DNA of 64,000 nt from Tragulus kanchil (GCA_022376925.1 JAIOJX010000003.1:34110874-34174873); one strand, 5' to 3'; counted from the stretch's first letter, positions 1-11,998 are shown. The notes: generated from the sequence alone by a model not told the origin. Program-made: numbers and translations.

Positions 1-762
1 CGTGTGCACGTCACATCTCATTGGGCGGAGTGGGTCAGCCCCTTGGAAGAAGGGGACAGGTCCGAGGAGGAGGAGCTCAAACAGTAAATTGTTTGGGATG
101 AAGGTAATATAAGGAACCAGCAACCCATAAAATATTAATTGATGATAAGAGGAAAATGTTTCTCTACAACCAAAGAATAACTGAGCTCCTGAGAGGGGAC
201 CTGGATTGTATTTCAGGCTTCTTATCAGTCACTATTAACAACTGGCTGGGAAGGCATTTTTAGCTGTTGAATGAAGGCAGTGAGTTCAGAACGTGGGGTC
301 AGGGGCAGGAAAGTTTCTTTTGAGAATGGAGAAGAGGTGGACGAGGTTGTTGACTCAGGAAGGGAGAATGTGCCAGAAGGCTTGGACATGTCAGTGGCTC
401 TTTGAGGATAAGGGAGTGAGAGGATTTTAACCACGGCATTTACGTATCTTGTGAGCGTCTGATATGCCACCTGCAACGAAGGGTGGAGGCATTGTAGTTT
501 CATAAGTGTGCAATTTGACCATAGTCTCCTCACTGTGGACATCAGGAAGCTACTTCCTACCATGAGAAAGGAAATTGCAGTGTAAATTGACAGAGATATG
601 TTTGGGATCAAGAGTGAAATGTGACAGAATAGTTTTTGAAGGTTATTACCAGAGTGTCCTCAGGAGAAAAGGACAATGTTTTTCTTACAATGGTAATGGA
701 ATATTGCTTTAAATTGCATTACATTCATGATAAGCTTCTTTTCATTATAGTTAGGATGTTTA
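1..762. other. single-copy sequence, no gene identified
   Basis: No repeat family is recognised. The first 89 bases are open on the plus strand and end in an acidic stretch (EEEELKQ) before TAA, which looks like a coding C-terminus but is too short to assign. A 128-codon minus-strand frame at 225-611 is Ser/Thr/Pro-rich and matches nothing I recognise; it could be chance. Confidence 0.4.
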
Positions 763-843
763 TTTTTCTATTCCTTTAAAAAATATACACCAAAACCCAA
801 GCATTTCTCCTGTAAAACAATTCTTAGAAAAGACCTTTCATCA

Positions 844-1199
844 GGGCTTTCCTGGTAGCTCAGTGGTAAAGTGTTCGCCTGCCAATGCAGGGAACATGAA
901 TTTGATCCCTGGTCCAGGAAGATCCCACATGCTGCGGAGGAACTAAGCCTGTGAGCCACAGCTATTGAGCCTGTACTCTAGAGCTTTGGAGCGGCAACTG
1001 TTGGGCCCAAGTGCTGCAGCAACTGAAGCCCGCATGCCCTAGAGTTCAAGTTCCACAAGAGAAGTTACCTCAACAAGAAGCCTGCTCACCTCAACTGGAG
1101 AGTGGCCCGCACTCCCTGCAACTAGAGAAGAGCCTGTGGCAGCAGTGAAAATCCAGAATAGTCAAAAATAAATAAATAATTGCAAATTAAAAAAAAAAA
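844..1199 (+). mobile_element. CHR-2 type SINE, near full length
   Basis: The tRNA-like head begins at CTTTCCTGGTAGCTCAGTGG and has a box-B-like TTTGATCCC. The CHR body (GCAGCAACTGAAGCCCGC, GCAACTAGAGAAG) follows, then a CAAAAATAAATAAATAA tail and poly-A. A short target-site duplication CTTTCATCA is at 835-843 and 1201-1209. Confidence 0.85.
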
Positions 1200-1230
1200 T
1201 CTTTCATCACTTTCATTTATGATGGATTTT

Positions 1231-1251
1231 ATTTAATTTAATAAATTAAAT
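1231..1251. repeat. 21-bp AT-only palindrome
   Basis: Perfect inverted repeat ATTTAATTTA with a one-base centre (A) and TAAATTAAAT, inside an AT-rich run. It recurs in the second D1 copy near 2311-2331. It may be a by-product of low complexity. Confidence 0.7.
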
Positions 1252-1922
1252 ATTTAATTAAATAAATGAAATAAATAGGAGTTTTATTTAATTTTTGAGA
1301 TGAAGAAACAATTGGAGAGACCATATGTGATTGCCTTCACATTAAAAAAAAAAAGAAAGTGCAGTCTACAATACAAAGTCACAAAGTAGAGCTCCTTGGA
1401 ACTCAGAAATAAAGCTAAATAATAGCAGAAAGCAAGTGGGGGAATCTACATTAAAATAGCAATAATAAAAAACCTCCCCAAACTTACCTAAGCACTAGTA
1501 CTTGGGTCTCAAATAGAGCTTGTCATCTCAGATTGCCATCCTCTTTGCCTGCTGGCATGGACGAACCAATGTCAATTTAAGGGGGATCCTTTTCATACGT
1601 GTACTAATCACTGAAAATGACCATCAAGTCTGATATTTCTGAGCTTCAGCATAAGCCTCCCTTTACAGGGCACACCTTTTGAGATGGCAGCCCTTATTTA
1701 TTGCCTTCTGGGTAAGGCGAGCTATCTTGTTCACGTGTGAGAAAACATAATGCATCTTTCACATTTAAAGTGCCCTCTGAAGCTTTCTGTGCAACCTCTC
1801 TCCCTCTTTCTCTGTTACCTCTAAATTTTTCATAAGTTCTTATTTTTTTTTTCTATTCCTTTAAAAATTCCAAAACCCAAGCATTCTCCTGTAAAACAAT
1901 TCTTAGAAAAGACCTTTCATCA

Positions 1923-2279
1923 GGGCTTTCCTGGTAGCTCAGTGGTAAAGTGTTCGCCTGCCAATGCAGGGAACATGAATTTGATCCCTGGTCCAGGAAG
2001 ATCCCACATGCTGCGGAGGAACTAAGCCTGTGAGCCACAGCTATTGAGCCTGTACTCTAGAGCTTTGGAGCGGCAACTGTTGGGCCCAAGTGCTGCAGCA
2101 ACTGAAGCCCGCATGCCCTAGAGTTCAAGTTCCACAAGAGAAGTTACCTCAACAAGAAGCCTGCTCACCTCAACTGGAGAGTGGCCCGCACTCCCTGCAA
2201 CTAGAGAAGAGCCTGTGGCAGCAGTGAAAATCCAGAATAGTCAAAAATAAATAAATAATTGCAAATTAAAAAAAAAAAT
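1923..2279 (+). mobile_element. CHR-2 type SINE (D1 second copy)
   Basis: This is the same insertion as at 844-1199, carried in the second D1 copy. It is not an independent retrotransposition, because the flanks are duplicated too. Confidence 0.85.
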
Positions 2280-2919
2280 CTTTCATCACTTTCATTTATG
2301 ATGGATTTTATTTAATTTAATAAATTAAATATTTAATTAAATAAATGAAATAAATAGGAGTTTTTTTTAAATTTTTTGAGATGAAGAAACAATTGGAGAG
2401 ACCATATGGGATGGCGTTCAGATTAAAAAAAAAGAAAGTGCAGTCTACAATACAAAGTCACAAAGTAGAGCTCCTTGGAACTCAGAAATAAAGCTAAATA
2501 ATAGCAGAAAGCAAGTGGGGGAATCTACATTAAAATAGCAATAATAAAAAACCTCCCCAAACTTACCTAAGCACTAGTACTTGGGTCTCAAATAGAGCTT
2601 GTCATCTCAGATTGCCATCCTCTTTGCCTGCTGGCATGGACGAACCAATGTCAATTTAAGGGGGATCCTTTTCATACGTGTACTAATCACTGAAAATGAC
2701 CATCAAGTCTGATATTTCTGAGCTTCAGCATAAGCCTCCCTTTACAGGGCACACCTTTTGAGATGGCAGCCCTTATTTATTGCCTTCTGGGTAAGGCGAG
2801 CTATCTTGTTCACGTGTGAGAAAACATAATGCATCTTTCACATTTAAAGTGCCCTCTGAAGCTTTCTGCTTCGCAACCTCTCTCCCTCTTTCTCTGTTAC
2901 CTCTAAATTTTTCATACCA

Positions 2920-3886
2920 TCTTGAGCATCTCTCAAAGAATTGCAAATTCTAACTGGGACATGATTAATTTAGCATGTGGCCTCCTTCGATGGAGTGCTC
3001 TGCCATCCGTTCTCCTTACACAGCCTCCTCCTCCTCTTGGCTCTGAACAGGAAAAGCAAATTAAGGCAGAGGCTGGAGTTGTTCAGATGGGCTGCTTGAA
3101 AATGAATTTTTACTGGCAATGCCGCAAAGTCAAAAGTGTGGTGTTGCAAAAGTGAAATTACAACTTATGGTTCACTTTCTTGCAGTTGCAAAGCTCAGCC
3201 ACCCCCTCCCCCTCCCTCAGTTTGTCAAGCGAAGATCTATTATTCTTTATTTAGAGGTGAAAGGCAAAACACAGGTGTTGTTTCTCCTCCTTAAAAGACT
3301 TTCTACCTTGATTTTGTTTGTGTTTCTAACACCATCTTTAGTTCATCAGCTAATGTTTTCTGTGAGGTCACTTCCCTTTCCTATGGAAAGAAGAAGTATA
3401 TTTATTTCCATTGCTGTAATTCTTTTAATAGAAACCAACCCAGCTGGACCCTGAGGTCATTTCCACTGCAATCACAGGTGGCTTCCAGTGGTATTCACTA
3501 AGGAATTCTTCTCCAGAGCATTGTTTAGACGTGGACCCATTTGGCTCTCATCATTTTTATGAAGAAGGACAGTGGACAGTATAAATCTCCTTTTTAGGTG
3601 GCATTTGGAAATCCCACTTGTGTATATTTCCTACAATTTAATTACTTACTTGTTTAAAAATATTTGTGTGTGTGTGTGTATTAAGAGGTGTGATTATCAG
3701 GTATCTAATATATTTAGCAAGTGCCTGATGTGTATAGTTAAGGCACAATCCATGCTCATAATGATGAGGAGGAGGAGAAAGAAGAAGAAACGGAGGAGAA
3801 GGATGGAATGCTGGGTGTTGGAAAATACGACCAAAACAACCTGTTGATAAGACAAAGCTGAGTTTATCTGTATTTCAGTAATGGAG
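2920..3886. other. single-copy type sequence, no gene seen
   Basis: Non-repetitive, moderately AT-rich sequence holding a (TG)n run at about 3664-3679 and a purine-only GGA/GAA tract at about 3764-3806. Open frames of 77-111 codons occur but have no recognisable domain or splice support. The segment repeats at 4024-4990. Confidence 0.5.
3764..3806 (+). repeat. purine (GGA/GAA) tract
   Basis: Runs of AGGAGGAGGAGAAAGAAGAAG type, nearly pure purine on the plus strand. The second D2 copy has it at about 4868-4910. Such tracts can form triplex DNA and are prone to slippage. Confidence 0.7.
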
Positions 3887-5324
3887 AGTGCTTTACTTTT
3901 TCTGGTTTTAGGTAGGTCTTTGAAAGTCCTTTTTGCATGATGGATCTGTTATAGTGCCCTCTGAAGCTTTCTGCTTCGCAACCTCTCTCCTCTTTCTCTG
4001 TTACCTCTAAATTTTTCATACCATCTTGAGCATCTCTCAAAGAATTGCAAATTCTAACTGGGACATGATTAATTTAGCATGTGGCCTCCTTCGATGGAGT
4101 GCTCTGCCATCCGTTCTCCTTACACAGCCTCCTCCTCCTCTTGGCTCTGAACAGGAAAAGCAAATTAAGGCAGAGGCTGGAGTTGTTCAGATGGGCTGCT
4201 TGAAAATGAATTTTTACTGGCAATGCCGCAAAGTCAAAAGTGTGGTGTTGCAAAAGTGAAATTACAACTTATGGTTCACTTTCTTGCAGTTGCAAAGCTC
4301 AGCCACCCCCTCCCCCTCCCTCAGTTTGTCAAGCGAAGATCTATTATTCTTTATTTAGAGGTGAAAGGCAAAACACAGGTGTTGTTTCTCCTCCTTAAAA
4401 GACTTTCTACCTTGATTTTGTTTGTGTTTCTAACACCATCTTTAGTTCATCAGCTAATGTTTTCTGTGAGGTCACTTCCCTTTCCTATGGAAAGAAGAAG
4501 TATATTTATTTCCATTGCTGTAATTCTTTTAATAGAAACCAACCCAGCTGGACCCTGAGGTCATTTCCACTGCAATCACAGGTGGCTTCCAGTGGTATTC
4601 ACTAAGGAATTCTTCTCCAGAGCATTGTTTAGACGTGGACCCATTTGGCTCTCATCATTTTTATGAAGAAGGACAGTGGACAGTATAAATCTCCTTTTTA
4701 GGTGGCATTTGGAAATCCCACTTGTGTATATTTCCTACAATTTAATTACTTACTTGTTTAAAAATATTTGTGTGTGTGTGTGTATTAAGAGGTGTGATTA
4801 TCAGGTATCTAATATATTTAGCAAGTGCCTGATGTGTATAGTTAAGGCACAATCCATGCTCATAATGATGAGGAGGAGGAGAAAGAAGAAGAAACGGAGG
4901 AGAAGGATGGAATGCTGGGTGTTGGAAAATACGACCAAAACAACCTGTTGATAAGACAAAGCTGAGTTTATCTGTATTTCAGTAATGGAGACTGCTACTT
5001 TTTCAGAGTCCTTACAATGAATGGAAATCTGGTTTTAGGTAGGTCTTTGAAAGTTGCAGGGTCATGAAGGTTGATGGAGTTGGAAGATAAGGATATGTGG
5101 AGTGCAGGAGGGGAATGTACATGGAATTTACATAGAGACTGTTATATAATAGTGTAAGACTGTAGAAGTCAAGAACTTTGAAGGACCTTGGAGAGTAAGC
5201 AGTCATTGGATTGAAGAGTTGAACATTTTGATTTCATCCTAAGTGAGATTTTCATAAAGTTTCTGGAACCAGCCATAAAGCTATTTGCAAACTTCATCTT
5301 CTTGGGCAATTTTTTAAAAAAATT

Positions 5325-5499
5325 GCTGGACCTCTATTTCTATTAGTGGGCTTTCTCCAGTTGTGGTGAGGGGAAGCTACTCCTTGTTGTGTGCTTAGGG
5401 TCCTCATTGCAGAGGCTTCTCTTGTGGAGCATGGACTCTAGAGCATGTAGGCTCAGTAGTTGTGGACCACCAGGGACCACTGGACCACCAGGGAAGTCC
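5325..5499 (-). mobile_element. CHR SINE fragment, minus strand
   Basis: Reverse-strand CHR body (GGGCTTTCTCCAGTTGTGG, GTGGAGCATGGACTCTAGAG, AGGCTCAGTAGTTGTGG) ending at CCACCAGGGAAGTCC, the complement of a CHR head. The tRNA-like part is deleted and a GGACCACCAGGGA unit is repeated at the end. Confidence 0.75.
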
Positions 5500-5745
5500 A
5501 TGGACAAGTTTTTTGAAGTAGTAATGCCAGTGAAAACAGCAAAATAGCCAAGTTCTGTTAGTGATGCATGAAGACTGCCAGTAGTAAACCCATGTTAGCT
5601 GCATGGTAAGGTGTATGGATACAGGAAGCTTCAATTCTTCATCTTCTTTATTCCTTATTCTCTTCTTCCTCTTCCTTATTCTGATATTTTGAAAATGAAT
5701 CCTTTTACCATAAGGGAAATAGTTATTTGAGACATGTGTGTATGC

Positions 5746-5787
<42 letters not shown>

Positions 5788-6265
5788 AGTATGGTAAATA
5801 TTCTGTGCTGACTTAAAAAGAAAGAAATGGGGCCAGGGAATGCTTTCTTTCAAGGTCCTTTCAAATGCTGACTCTTTAAAAAGTTTGACTAAAATGCCGG
5901 AGAACCACACATCCTTCAAAATCTAGCTGTTCTGAGAATATTTCCAGATCTCCTTGTGAGCCCCCAGGGTTGGCTGCTTTCTGGCCTCCACCTCTCCACT
6001 GGGTAAGATCTTCAGGGCAGGAGTTGTACCATTTTTCTGTTATCAAATACTTTTCTACTTAATGTCATGGACTACACTATGTGTTTAGATAGAATGAAGA
6101 ATAAAAAAACAATGCCTTTCCTCTTTGAGTTCTCACTCCAGTACAAAAGGAAAATGAAATAATTGTCCTTTATTTACCTTTTTAGTGTTTCTATATGCAC
6201 AACAGAGCACTGGATCTACTGTCCCAGTAATTCTGTGATGAATGAATGCAAGAGTGCACATCCAT
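5500..6265. other. single-copy sequence with a microsatellite, no gene seen
   Basis: Contains the (TG)n run at 5749-5784 and a CTT-rich patch at about 5640-5690. The minus-strand frame at 5404-5919 is made mostly of the CHR fragment and the TG repeat (TH repeats in translation), so it is not a gene. Confidence 0.5.
5749..5784 (+). repeat. (TG)n microsatellite
   Basis: About 17-18 uninterrupted TG units. Confidence 0.95.
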
Positions 6266-6369
6266 GAGTTAGGTGTGAAATGGTATTTTATCACAGTTTT
6301 ATTTTCCTGAGAAATTTTACATATATCCACTTCCAGATAAATTGCTTTTTGTATCATTTACCCATTCTT

Positions 6370-6760
6370 TGGTTACTAGGTCATTGTCTTTTAAAAAATG
6401 AAATGTAGGGTTTTATTGTACCGTCTGAGCAAAATTTCATACTGGTTTTATGGATTCTGAATATCTTCTCTCTGTGTCTGGTTTGCATTAACGTCACTTT
6501 TTATATACTGTACAGCACTTTCTGGTCCAGAAGTTTTAATTTAAATGTATACAAATTTATTAATTATTTTTCCTTCATGGTGAGTGCTTTTTGGTGCCTT
6601 GCTTAGGAAAATTCTCTATGTAGTTGGATAGATATGTTCTCTACATTCTTCTAAAAGTTTTAAAGTTTTGTTCTTGAATTTATTTTCTTTGAGGTACCAT
6701 GGTTGATTTTATGTGTGGCATAAGGTGGACATTTGACTTTAGTTTCCTCAGGCATTCATC
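6370..6760 (-). mobile_element. old L1 (L1M-like) ORF2/3' fragment
   Basis: The pattern CCAGAAGTTTTAATTTAAATG, then TTCATGGTGAGTGCTTTTTG, then TTCTAAAAGTTTTAAAGTTT and a GTGTGGCATAAGGTGGACAT block is the familiar antisense signature of the ORF2 end of old L1 lines. It is too decayed for any protein. Confidence 0.65.
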
Positions 6761-7536
6761 TGTCAGTTGAATACTTTAGGGAGACCATCTGCAAATCCCT
6801 GCAGGTTCTTTGTGTGGCTCACTCCTGTCTTTTGCGTTGTCCTTCTAATTCTAGCCTCTTGGTCTCTCTGAATTCTCAGCTCAAGTTGGTTACTGGGCTA
6901 TGCCTGAGTTCCTCCTCTCATACACTCTCAAGCCAGTAAGCTGCGTAATCACAGGAGTCATCTCATCTCTCAGGAGTAACTATTCCTTGTCGTCTGATGT
7001 TGAAAACCTTTGTTTCACTTATTTTGTACATTTTTGATTTGTTTTAGATAGGAGGGTGAATCTGGTCCTTATTATTCCATCTTGCCTGGAAATGGAAGTC
7101 TGGAGAAGGCAGTGAGAGTTGAACTAGTTACTATTTGAAGCTGAAGACAGTCAACTTGGAAGAGCTAATTTTATGGATCCACAATCTGAAAGTGAGCTCA
7201 CAATGATTCGGTACAATTAACTGGGGAAATAGGGACTTGGAGAAGGGAAGTGACTTTCTATGTGTGATCTACACACCAAACCGTGGCTACTGTCCAGGAA
7301 ATCAGATGGTGACTTGGTTGCATTTTCGCTGAGCTCTGGCATTACATTTGGAAAGATGAGGTAAAAAGGACTTTTACCTTTTCAGTGCTCATGGCACCTT
7401 GGAGGGAAGGCTGTGGTTTGGGCTAGGGTCCGAGTTAGGTGTGAAATGGTATTTTATCACAGTTTTATTTTCCTGAGAAATTTTACATATATCCACTTCC
7501 AGATAAATTGCTTTTTGTATCATTTACCCATTCTTT

Positions 7537-7930
7537 GGTTACTAGGTCATTGTCTTTTAAAAAATGAAATGTAGGGTTTTATTGTACCGTCTGAGCAAAA
7601 TTTCATACTGGTTTTATGGATTCTGAATATCTTCTCTCTGTGTCTGGTTTGCATTAACGTCACTTTTTATATACTGTACAGCACTTTCTGGTCCAGAAGT
7701 TTTAATTTAAATGTATACAAATTTATTAATTATTTTTCCTTCATGGTGAGTGCTTTTTGGTGCCTTGCTTAGGAAAATTCTCTATGTAGTTGGATAGATA
7801 TGTTCTCTACATTCTTCTAAAAGTTTTAAAGTTTTGTTCTTGAATTTATTTTCTTTGAGGTACCATGGTTGATTTTTATGTGTGGCATAAGGTGGACATT
7901 TGACTTTAGTTTCCTCAGGCATTCATCTGT
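7537..7930 (-). mobile_element. old L1 fragment (D3 second copy)
   Basis: Same fragment as at 6370-6760, carried within the second D3 copy. Confidence 0.65.
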
Positions 7931-8617
7931 CAGTTGAATACTTTAGGGAGACCATCTGCAAATCCCTGCAGGTTCTTTGTGTGGCTCACTCCTGTCTTTT
8001 GCGTTGTCCTTCTAATTCTAGCCTCTTGGTCTCTCTGAATTCTCAGCTCAAGTTGGTTACTGGGCTATGCCTGAGTTCCTCCTCTCATACACTCTCAAGC
8101 CAGTAAGCTGCGTAATCACAGGAGTCATCTCATCTCTCAGGAGTAACTATTCCTTGTCGTCTGATGTTGAAAACCTTTGTTTCACTTATTTTGTACATTT
8201 TTGATTTGTTTTAGATAGGAGGGTGAATCTGGTCCTTATTATTCCATCTTGCCTGGAAATGGAAGTCTGGAGAAGGCAGTGAGAGTTGAACTAGTTACTA
8301 TTTGAAGCTGAAGACAGTCAACTTGGAAGAGCTAATTTTATGGATCCACAATCTGAAAGTGAGCTCACAATGATTCGGTACAATTAACTGGGGAAATAGG
8401 GACTTGGAGAAGGGAAGTGACTTTCTATGTGTGATCTACACACCAAACCGTGGCTACTGTCCAGGAAATCAGATGGTGACTTGGTTGCATTTTCGCTGAG
8501 CTCTGGCATTACATTTGGAAAGATGAGGTAAAAAGGACTTTTTTTTTTACCTTTTCAGTGCTCATGGCACCTTGGAGGGAAGGCTGTGGTTTGGGCTAGG
8601 GTAAAACAGTGTGAAGT

Positions 8618-8866
8618 GGGCTTCCCTGGTGGTGCAGTGGGTAAAGAGTCCTCCTCGCATGCAAAGGGTATAGATTCGATCCCTGGCCTGGGAAGATCCC
8701 ATGTGCTGCAGAGTGGCTGGAATGGTGTGTCCAATTATGAGCCAGAGCTCTGGACACATGTGCCCAGAGCCAGTGCTCTGCAATGAGAAAGGCCATTGCA
8801 ATGGGAGGCCCACACAGGCCAAGGAATAAAAAAAGATGGATGAAAATAAAATATAAAAATAAAAGA
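8618..8866 (+). mobile_element. tailed CHR-type SINE
   Basis: The head GGGCTTCCCTGGTGGTGCAG and box-B-like GATTCGATCCCTGG are followed by the body shared by all tailed copies here: GAGCCAGAGCTCTGGA, CCAGAGCCAGTGCTCTGC, GGGAGGCCCACACAGGCCAA, then GATGGATGAAAAT. It is an older copy that has lost most CpGs. All open frames at 8562-8964 are readings of this SINE. Confidence 0.85.
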
Positions 8867-8879
8867 GGCATGATGGGGG

Positions 8880-9205
8880 AAAAAAATTGAAAACCATGTG
8901 AAGTAAGAAGGAGAAATATTGTATGACATCCCATATATGTGGAATCTAAAAAGAAATGATACACATGAATTTACAGAGAGACTGACAAATTTAGAGAACA
9001 GACTTAGGATTACTTGTACACACTGCTATATTTAAAATGTGTGGCACATGGAACTCTGCTCAATGGTATGCGGCAGCCTGGATAGGAGGGGAGCTTGAGG
9101 AGAATGGATACATGTGTATGTATGGCTGAACCCTTCGCTCTTCACCTGAAACTATCACAGCGTTGTTAATTGGCTATCTCCCAATACAAAATAAAAAGTT
9201 AACAA
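8880..9205 (+). mobile_element. ruminant L1 3' end
   Basis: The last part (CAGCCTGGATAGGAGGGG, GAGAATGGATACATGTGTATG, ACCTGAAACTATCACAGC, ATTGGCTATCTCCCAATAC, AAAATAAAAAGTT) is the typical 3' terminus of ruminant L1. It is a 5'-truncated insertion with no ORF. Confidence 0.85.
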
Positions 9206-9546
9206 AAGTCAGAGTGGCCCTAGGAATGCAAGCAGATTTCCTTAAGGATGGCCTAAGCCTTCCTGTGACTTAACTTCCAAAGTCCAACAGCCTGAGTTCC
9301 ACCACAGTCCACTGGCAAAAAGCAAGTCACAGTGCCAGCCCAAGGTGAAAAGAGGCCACAAGGATATGAATGTTAGTGTGACTATTGAGATGAACATCTT
9401 TGGTACCTCAAACCATAGTAACCTACCTAACATTTGACTGGAGACATAGGAAATGAAATGAGAAATGCAGAATATTGTGTTAGCTTTAGATGTAACAGGA
9501 AAGTGAATCAATTATACATATGCATATATCCACATTTTTTTTTAAT
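9206..9546. other. single-copy sequence, no gene seen
   Basis: Nothing recognisable. The 89-codon minus-strand frame at 9242-9511 has no known domain. Confidence 0.4.
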
Positions 9547-9788
9547 GTTCTTTTCTGATAGTCCAGTGGATACAGAGTCCACCTTGCAGCACAAGGGGCA
9601 CTGGTTCGATCCCTGGCCTGGGAAGATCCCACGTGCAGCAGAGCAGATGGATGGGTTTGGCCAATTGCGAGCCAGCCTGGAGCACATGCTCCTAGAGCCT
9701 GAGCTCTGAAGTGAGAGAGGCCACTTCAATAGGAGGTCCACACATGCCAAAGAATACAAAAGATGGATGAAAATAAATATAAATAAAA
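9547..9788 (+). mobile_element. tailed CHR-type SINE
   Basis: Diverged member of the tailed CHR family: GGTTCGATCCCTGGCCTGGG box-B region, GAGCACATGCTCCTAGAGCC, GGAGGTCCACACATGCCAAAG, GATGGATGAAAATAAAT. Confidence 0.8.
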
Positions 9789-9835
9789 GAGGCGTGATGG
9801 GGGGAAAAACTAGAAAAAAAAAGATTAAAAAAAAA

Positions 9836-9925
9836 AAGGTTTTTTCCTGTATAGGTCATTACAGAATATTAAATAGAATTCCCTGGGCTATATTGCAGGT
9901 TCTTATACAAACCAAGGTATTTCTT
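9836..9925 (-). mobile_element. L1 3' UTR fragment
   Basis: GTATAGGTCATTACAGAATATT and AATTCCCTGGGCTATATTGCAGGT correspond to the antisense ruminant L1 3' UTR, as also at 25630-25945. The D4 copy is at about 10950-11038. Confidence 0.65.
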
Positions 9926-10052
9926 ACTGGCATTTACTACTGTGCCTGCTCTTAATCTCTTTCCTTCAATATGGTGGTAGGACTACTGGAAGATTTGTGG
10001 AATTTCTGAGTGAATTAAGATGTACATATGTCTTACTTACTTATTTTTTTTA

Positions 10053-10318
10053 GGAGGGGAGCCACTTCTATTGGTCTTTCATTTATCTATTTTCATCCAT
10101 CTTTGTTCTTTGGCCTGTGTGGGCCTCCCATCACAGTGGCCTCTGCTGTTGCAAAGCACTGGCTCTGGGGGCATGCGCTCCAGAGCTCTGGCTCAGTAAT
10201 TGGACACATTGGTCTAGTCACTCCGCGGCACGTGGGATCTTCCCAGGCCAGGAATCGAACTGGCGCCCCTTGCACTGCAAGGCAGTGTCCTTACCCACTG
10301 GATCACCAGGGAAGCCCT
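10053..10318 (-). mobile_element. tailed CHR-type SINE, minus strand
   Basis: Reads outward from the complement of the head (CACCAGGGAAGCCC at the right). The body has GGCCTGTGTGGGCCTCCCAT and GGGCATGCGCTCCAGAGCTC. A weak TGTCTTA repeat flanks it (10029-10035 and 10319-10325). Confidence 0.85.
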
Positions 10319-10769
10319 GTCTTATGTTTTGAGGCAACAGGCTAGGCAGAATTAAGTCATGTGTTAGGTATTCTTTGGGATATCCTATGTGACTTTGGAA
10401 AAGCAGGGAGAAATAGAGCTATCTATCTAGTTAGCTATCAAGGACTAATTTATACCTGTAAATTGTGAAAAGAAATGCCCTTGGATCTGTGTAGGTTTCT
10501 ATTGTATAAGAGTTATCAGCCAGCATGCACTAACAATTCAGAATGCAAACCACCTAGACAGGACTGCCATCTTTGCAAGTGTTACCAGGTAGAAAGAGTC
10601 TACTTCATGAGTTTTATCCAAAGCATGAGGACTGCTGTTTGAAGTTTATTCTTTAGGTAAGTCTTTGATTTGGGATAATGCTAATATATATTCTTCATAA
10701 AGAAAGTTTTAGTTCACAAACTTGTGCCACATCTATTATTTGGTTCATTGTACCTCTGAAAACTAGGTA

Positions 10770-10866
10770 GGCATTGTCCCTCCTACTTTACAGACTGAAA
10801 AACTGAGGCTCAAAAACATGAAGCGCCTTGCTGAAGACCAGGTAGGTTATAAGTGGAGAAGGCAAT
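10770..10866 (-). mobile_element. MIR element (first of three copies)
   Basis: The antisense MIR core CTTTACAGACTGAAAAACTGAGGCTC is followed by a decayed GAAGCGCCTTGCTGAAGACC. It sits in the three-fold segment: the complete form is at 11884-11998 and a third copy at 12997-13111. One ancient insertion, not three. Confidence 0.75.
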
Positions 10867-11165
10867 TGATAAGCCACTTATAGTATTTGTTTCTAAATAA
10901 AAAAAATAAAAAAGAGGCGTGATGGGGAAAACTAGAAAAAGATTAAAAAAGTTTTTTTCGTGTATAGGTCATTACAGAATATTAAATAGAATTCCCTGGG
11001 CTATATTGCAGGTTCTTATACAAACCAAGGTATTTCTTACTGGCATTTACTACTGTGCCTGCTCTTAATCTCTTTCCTTCAATATGGTGGTAGGACTACT
11101 GGAAGATTTGTGGAATTTCTGAGTGAATTAAGATGTACATATGTCTTACTTACTTATTTTTTTTA

Positions 11166-11430
11166 GGAGGGGAGCCACTTCTATTGGTCTTTCATTTATC
11201 TATTTTCATCCATCTTTGTTCTTTGGCCTGTGTGGGCCTCCCATCACAGTGGCCTCTGCTGTTGCAAAGCACTGGCTCTGGGGGCATGCGCTCCAGAGCT
11301 CTGGCTCAGTAATTGGACACATTGGTCTAGTCACTCCGCGGCACGTGGGATCTTCCCAGGCCAGGAATCGAACTGGCGCCCCTTGCACTGCAAGGCAGTG
11401 TCCTTACCCACTGGATCACCAGGGAAGCCC
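11166..11430 (-). mobile_element. tailed CHR-type SINE (D4 second copy)
   Basis: Identical to the element at 10053-10318, within the second D4 copy. Confidence 0.85.
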
Positions 11431-11883
11431 TGTCTTATGTTTTGAGGCAACAGGCTAGGCAGAATTAAGTCATGTGTTAGGTATTCTTTGGGATATCCTA
11501 TGTGACTTTGGAAAAGCAGGGAGAAATAGAGCTATCTATCTAGTTAGCTATCAAGGACTAATTTATACCTGTAAATTGTGAAAAGAAATGCCCTTGGATC
11601 TGTGTAGGTTTCTATTGTATAAGAGTTATCAGCCAGCATGCACTAACAATTCAGAATGCAAACCACCTAGACAGGACTGCCATCTTTGCAAGTGTTACCA
11701 GGTAGAAAGAGTCTACTTCATGAGTTTTATCCAAAGCATGAGGACTGCTGTTTGAAGTTTATTCTTTAGGTAAGTCTTTGATTTGGGATAATGCTAATAT
11801 ATATTCTTCATAAAGAAAGTTTTAGTTCACAAACTTGTGCCACATCTATTATTTGGTTCATTGTACCTCTGAAAACTAGGTAG

Positions 11884-11998
11884 GCATTGTCCCTCCTACT
11901 TTACAGACTGAAAAACTGAGGCTCAAAAACATGAAGCGCCTTGCTGAAGACCAGGTAGGTTATAAGTGGAGAAGGCAAGATCTGAATTAAGACCTTTT
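11884..11998 (-). mobile_element. MIR element (complete form)
   Basis: CTGAGGCTCAAAAACATGAAG and AAGTGGAGAAGGCAAGATCTG follow the MIR consensus in antisense. Repeated at 12997-13111 by D5. Confidence 0.8.

Larger units (their letters stand above)
763..2919 (+). repeat. tandem duplication D1 (about 1.08 kb unit)
   Basis: Copies at about 763-1833 and 1843-2919. Both hold the same CHR-2 SINE, the same AT-rich palindrome and the same flank. The differences sit mainly at the junction: the right end of copy 1 lacks a few bases (CTTTCTGTGCAACC against CTTTCTGCTTCGCAACC), and the left end of copy 2 lacks several bases. A small cluster of substitutions lies at 1323-1345 against 2403-2426. A merged-overlap failure in the assembly is the likely cause. 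Confidence 0.95.
2848..5060 (+). repeat. tandem duplication D2 (about 1.10 kb unit)
   Basis: Copies at about 2848-3930 and 3953-5060. The first 70 bases overlap the end of D1, so this segment occurs three times (1767-1833, 2848-2917, 3953-4020). Near its right end copy 1 lacks about 24 bases that copy 2 has (CAGAGTCCTTACAATG and flank), then runs into unrelated bases at the junction. Confidence 0.95.
6266..8602 (+). repeat. tandem duplication D3 (about 1.17 kb unit)
   Basis: Copies at 6266-7430 and 7432-8602 abut with no spacer. Differences are homopolymer lengths: GACTTTTACC against GACTTTTTTTTTACC near the right end, and GATTTTATG against GATTTTTATG in the middle. Breakpoints do not coincide with repeat boundaries. 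Confidence 0.95.

Noticed and set aside
1..89. Open C-terminal-like frame ending EEEELKQ at the left edge
   Set aside because: Only 29 codons visible and no family recognised; possible last exon but unsupported without upstream sequence.
225..611. 128-codon minus frame
   Set aside because: No known domain, Ser/Thr/Pro-rich, no splice or conservation evidence; left as unassigned sequence.
5404..5919. 171-codon minus frame
   Set aside because: Composed of a CHR SINE fragment and a (TG)n microsatellite.
8618..8700. tRNA gene candidates in SINE heads
   Set aside because: Box-B-like GTTCGATCCC motifs occur in all CHR and Bov-tA heads; none sits in a complete cloverleaf outside a SINE.
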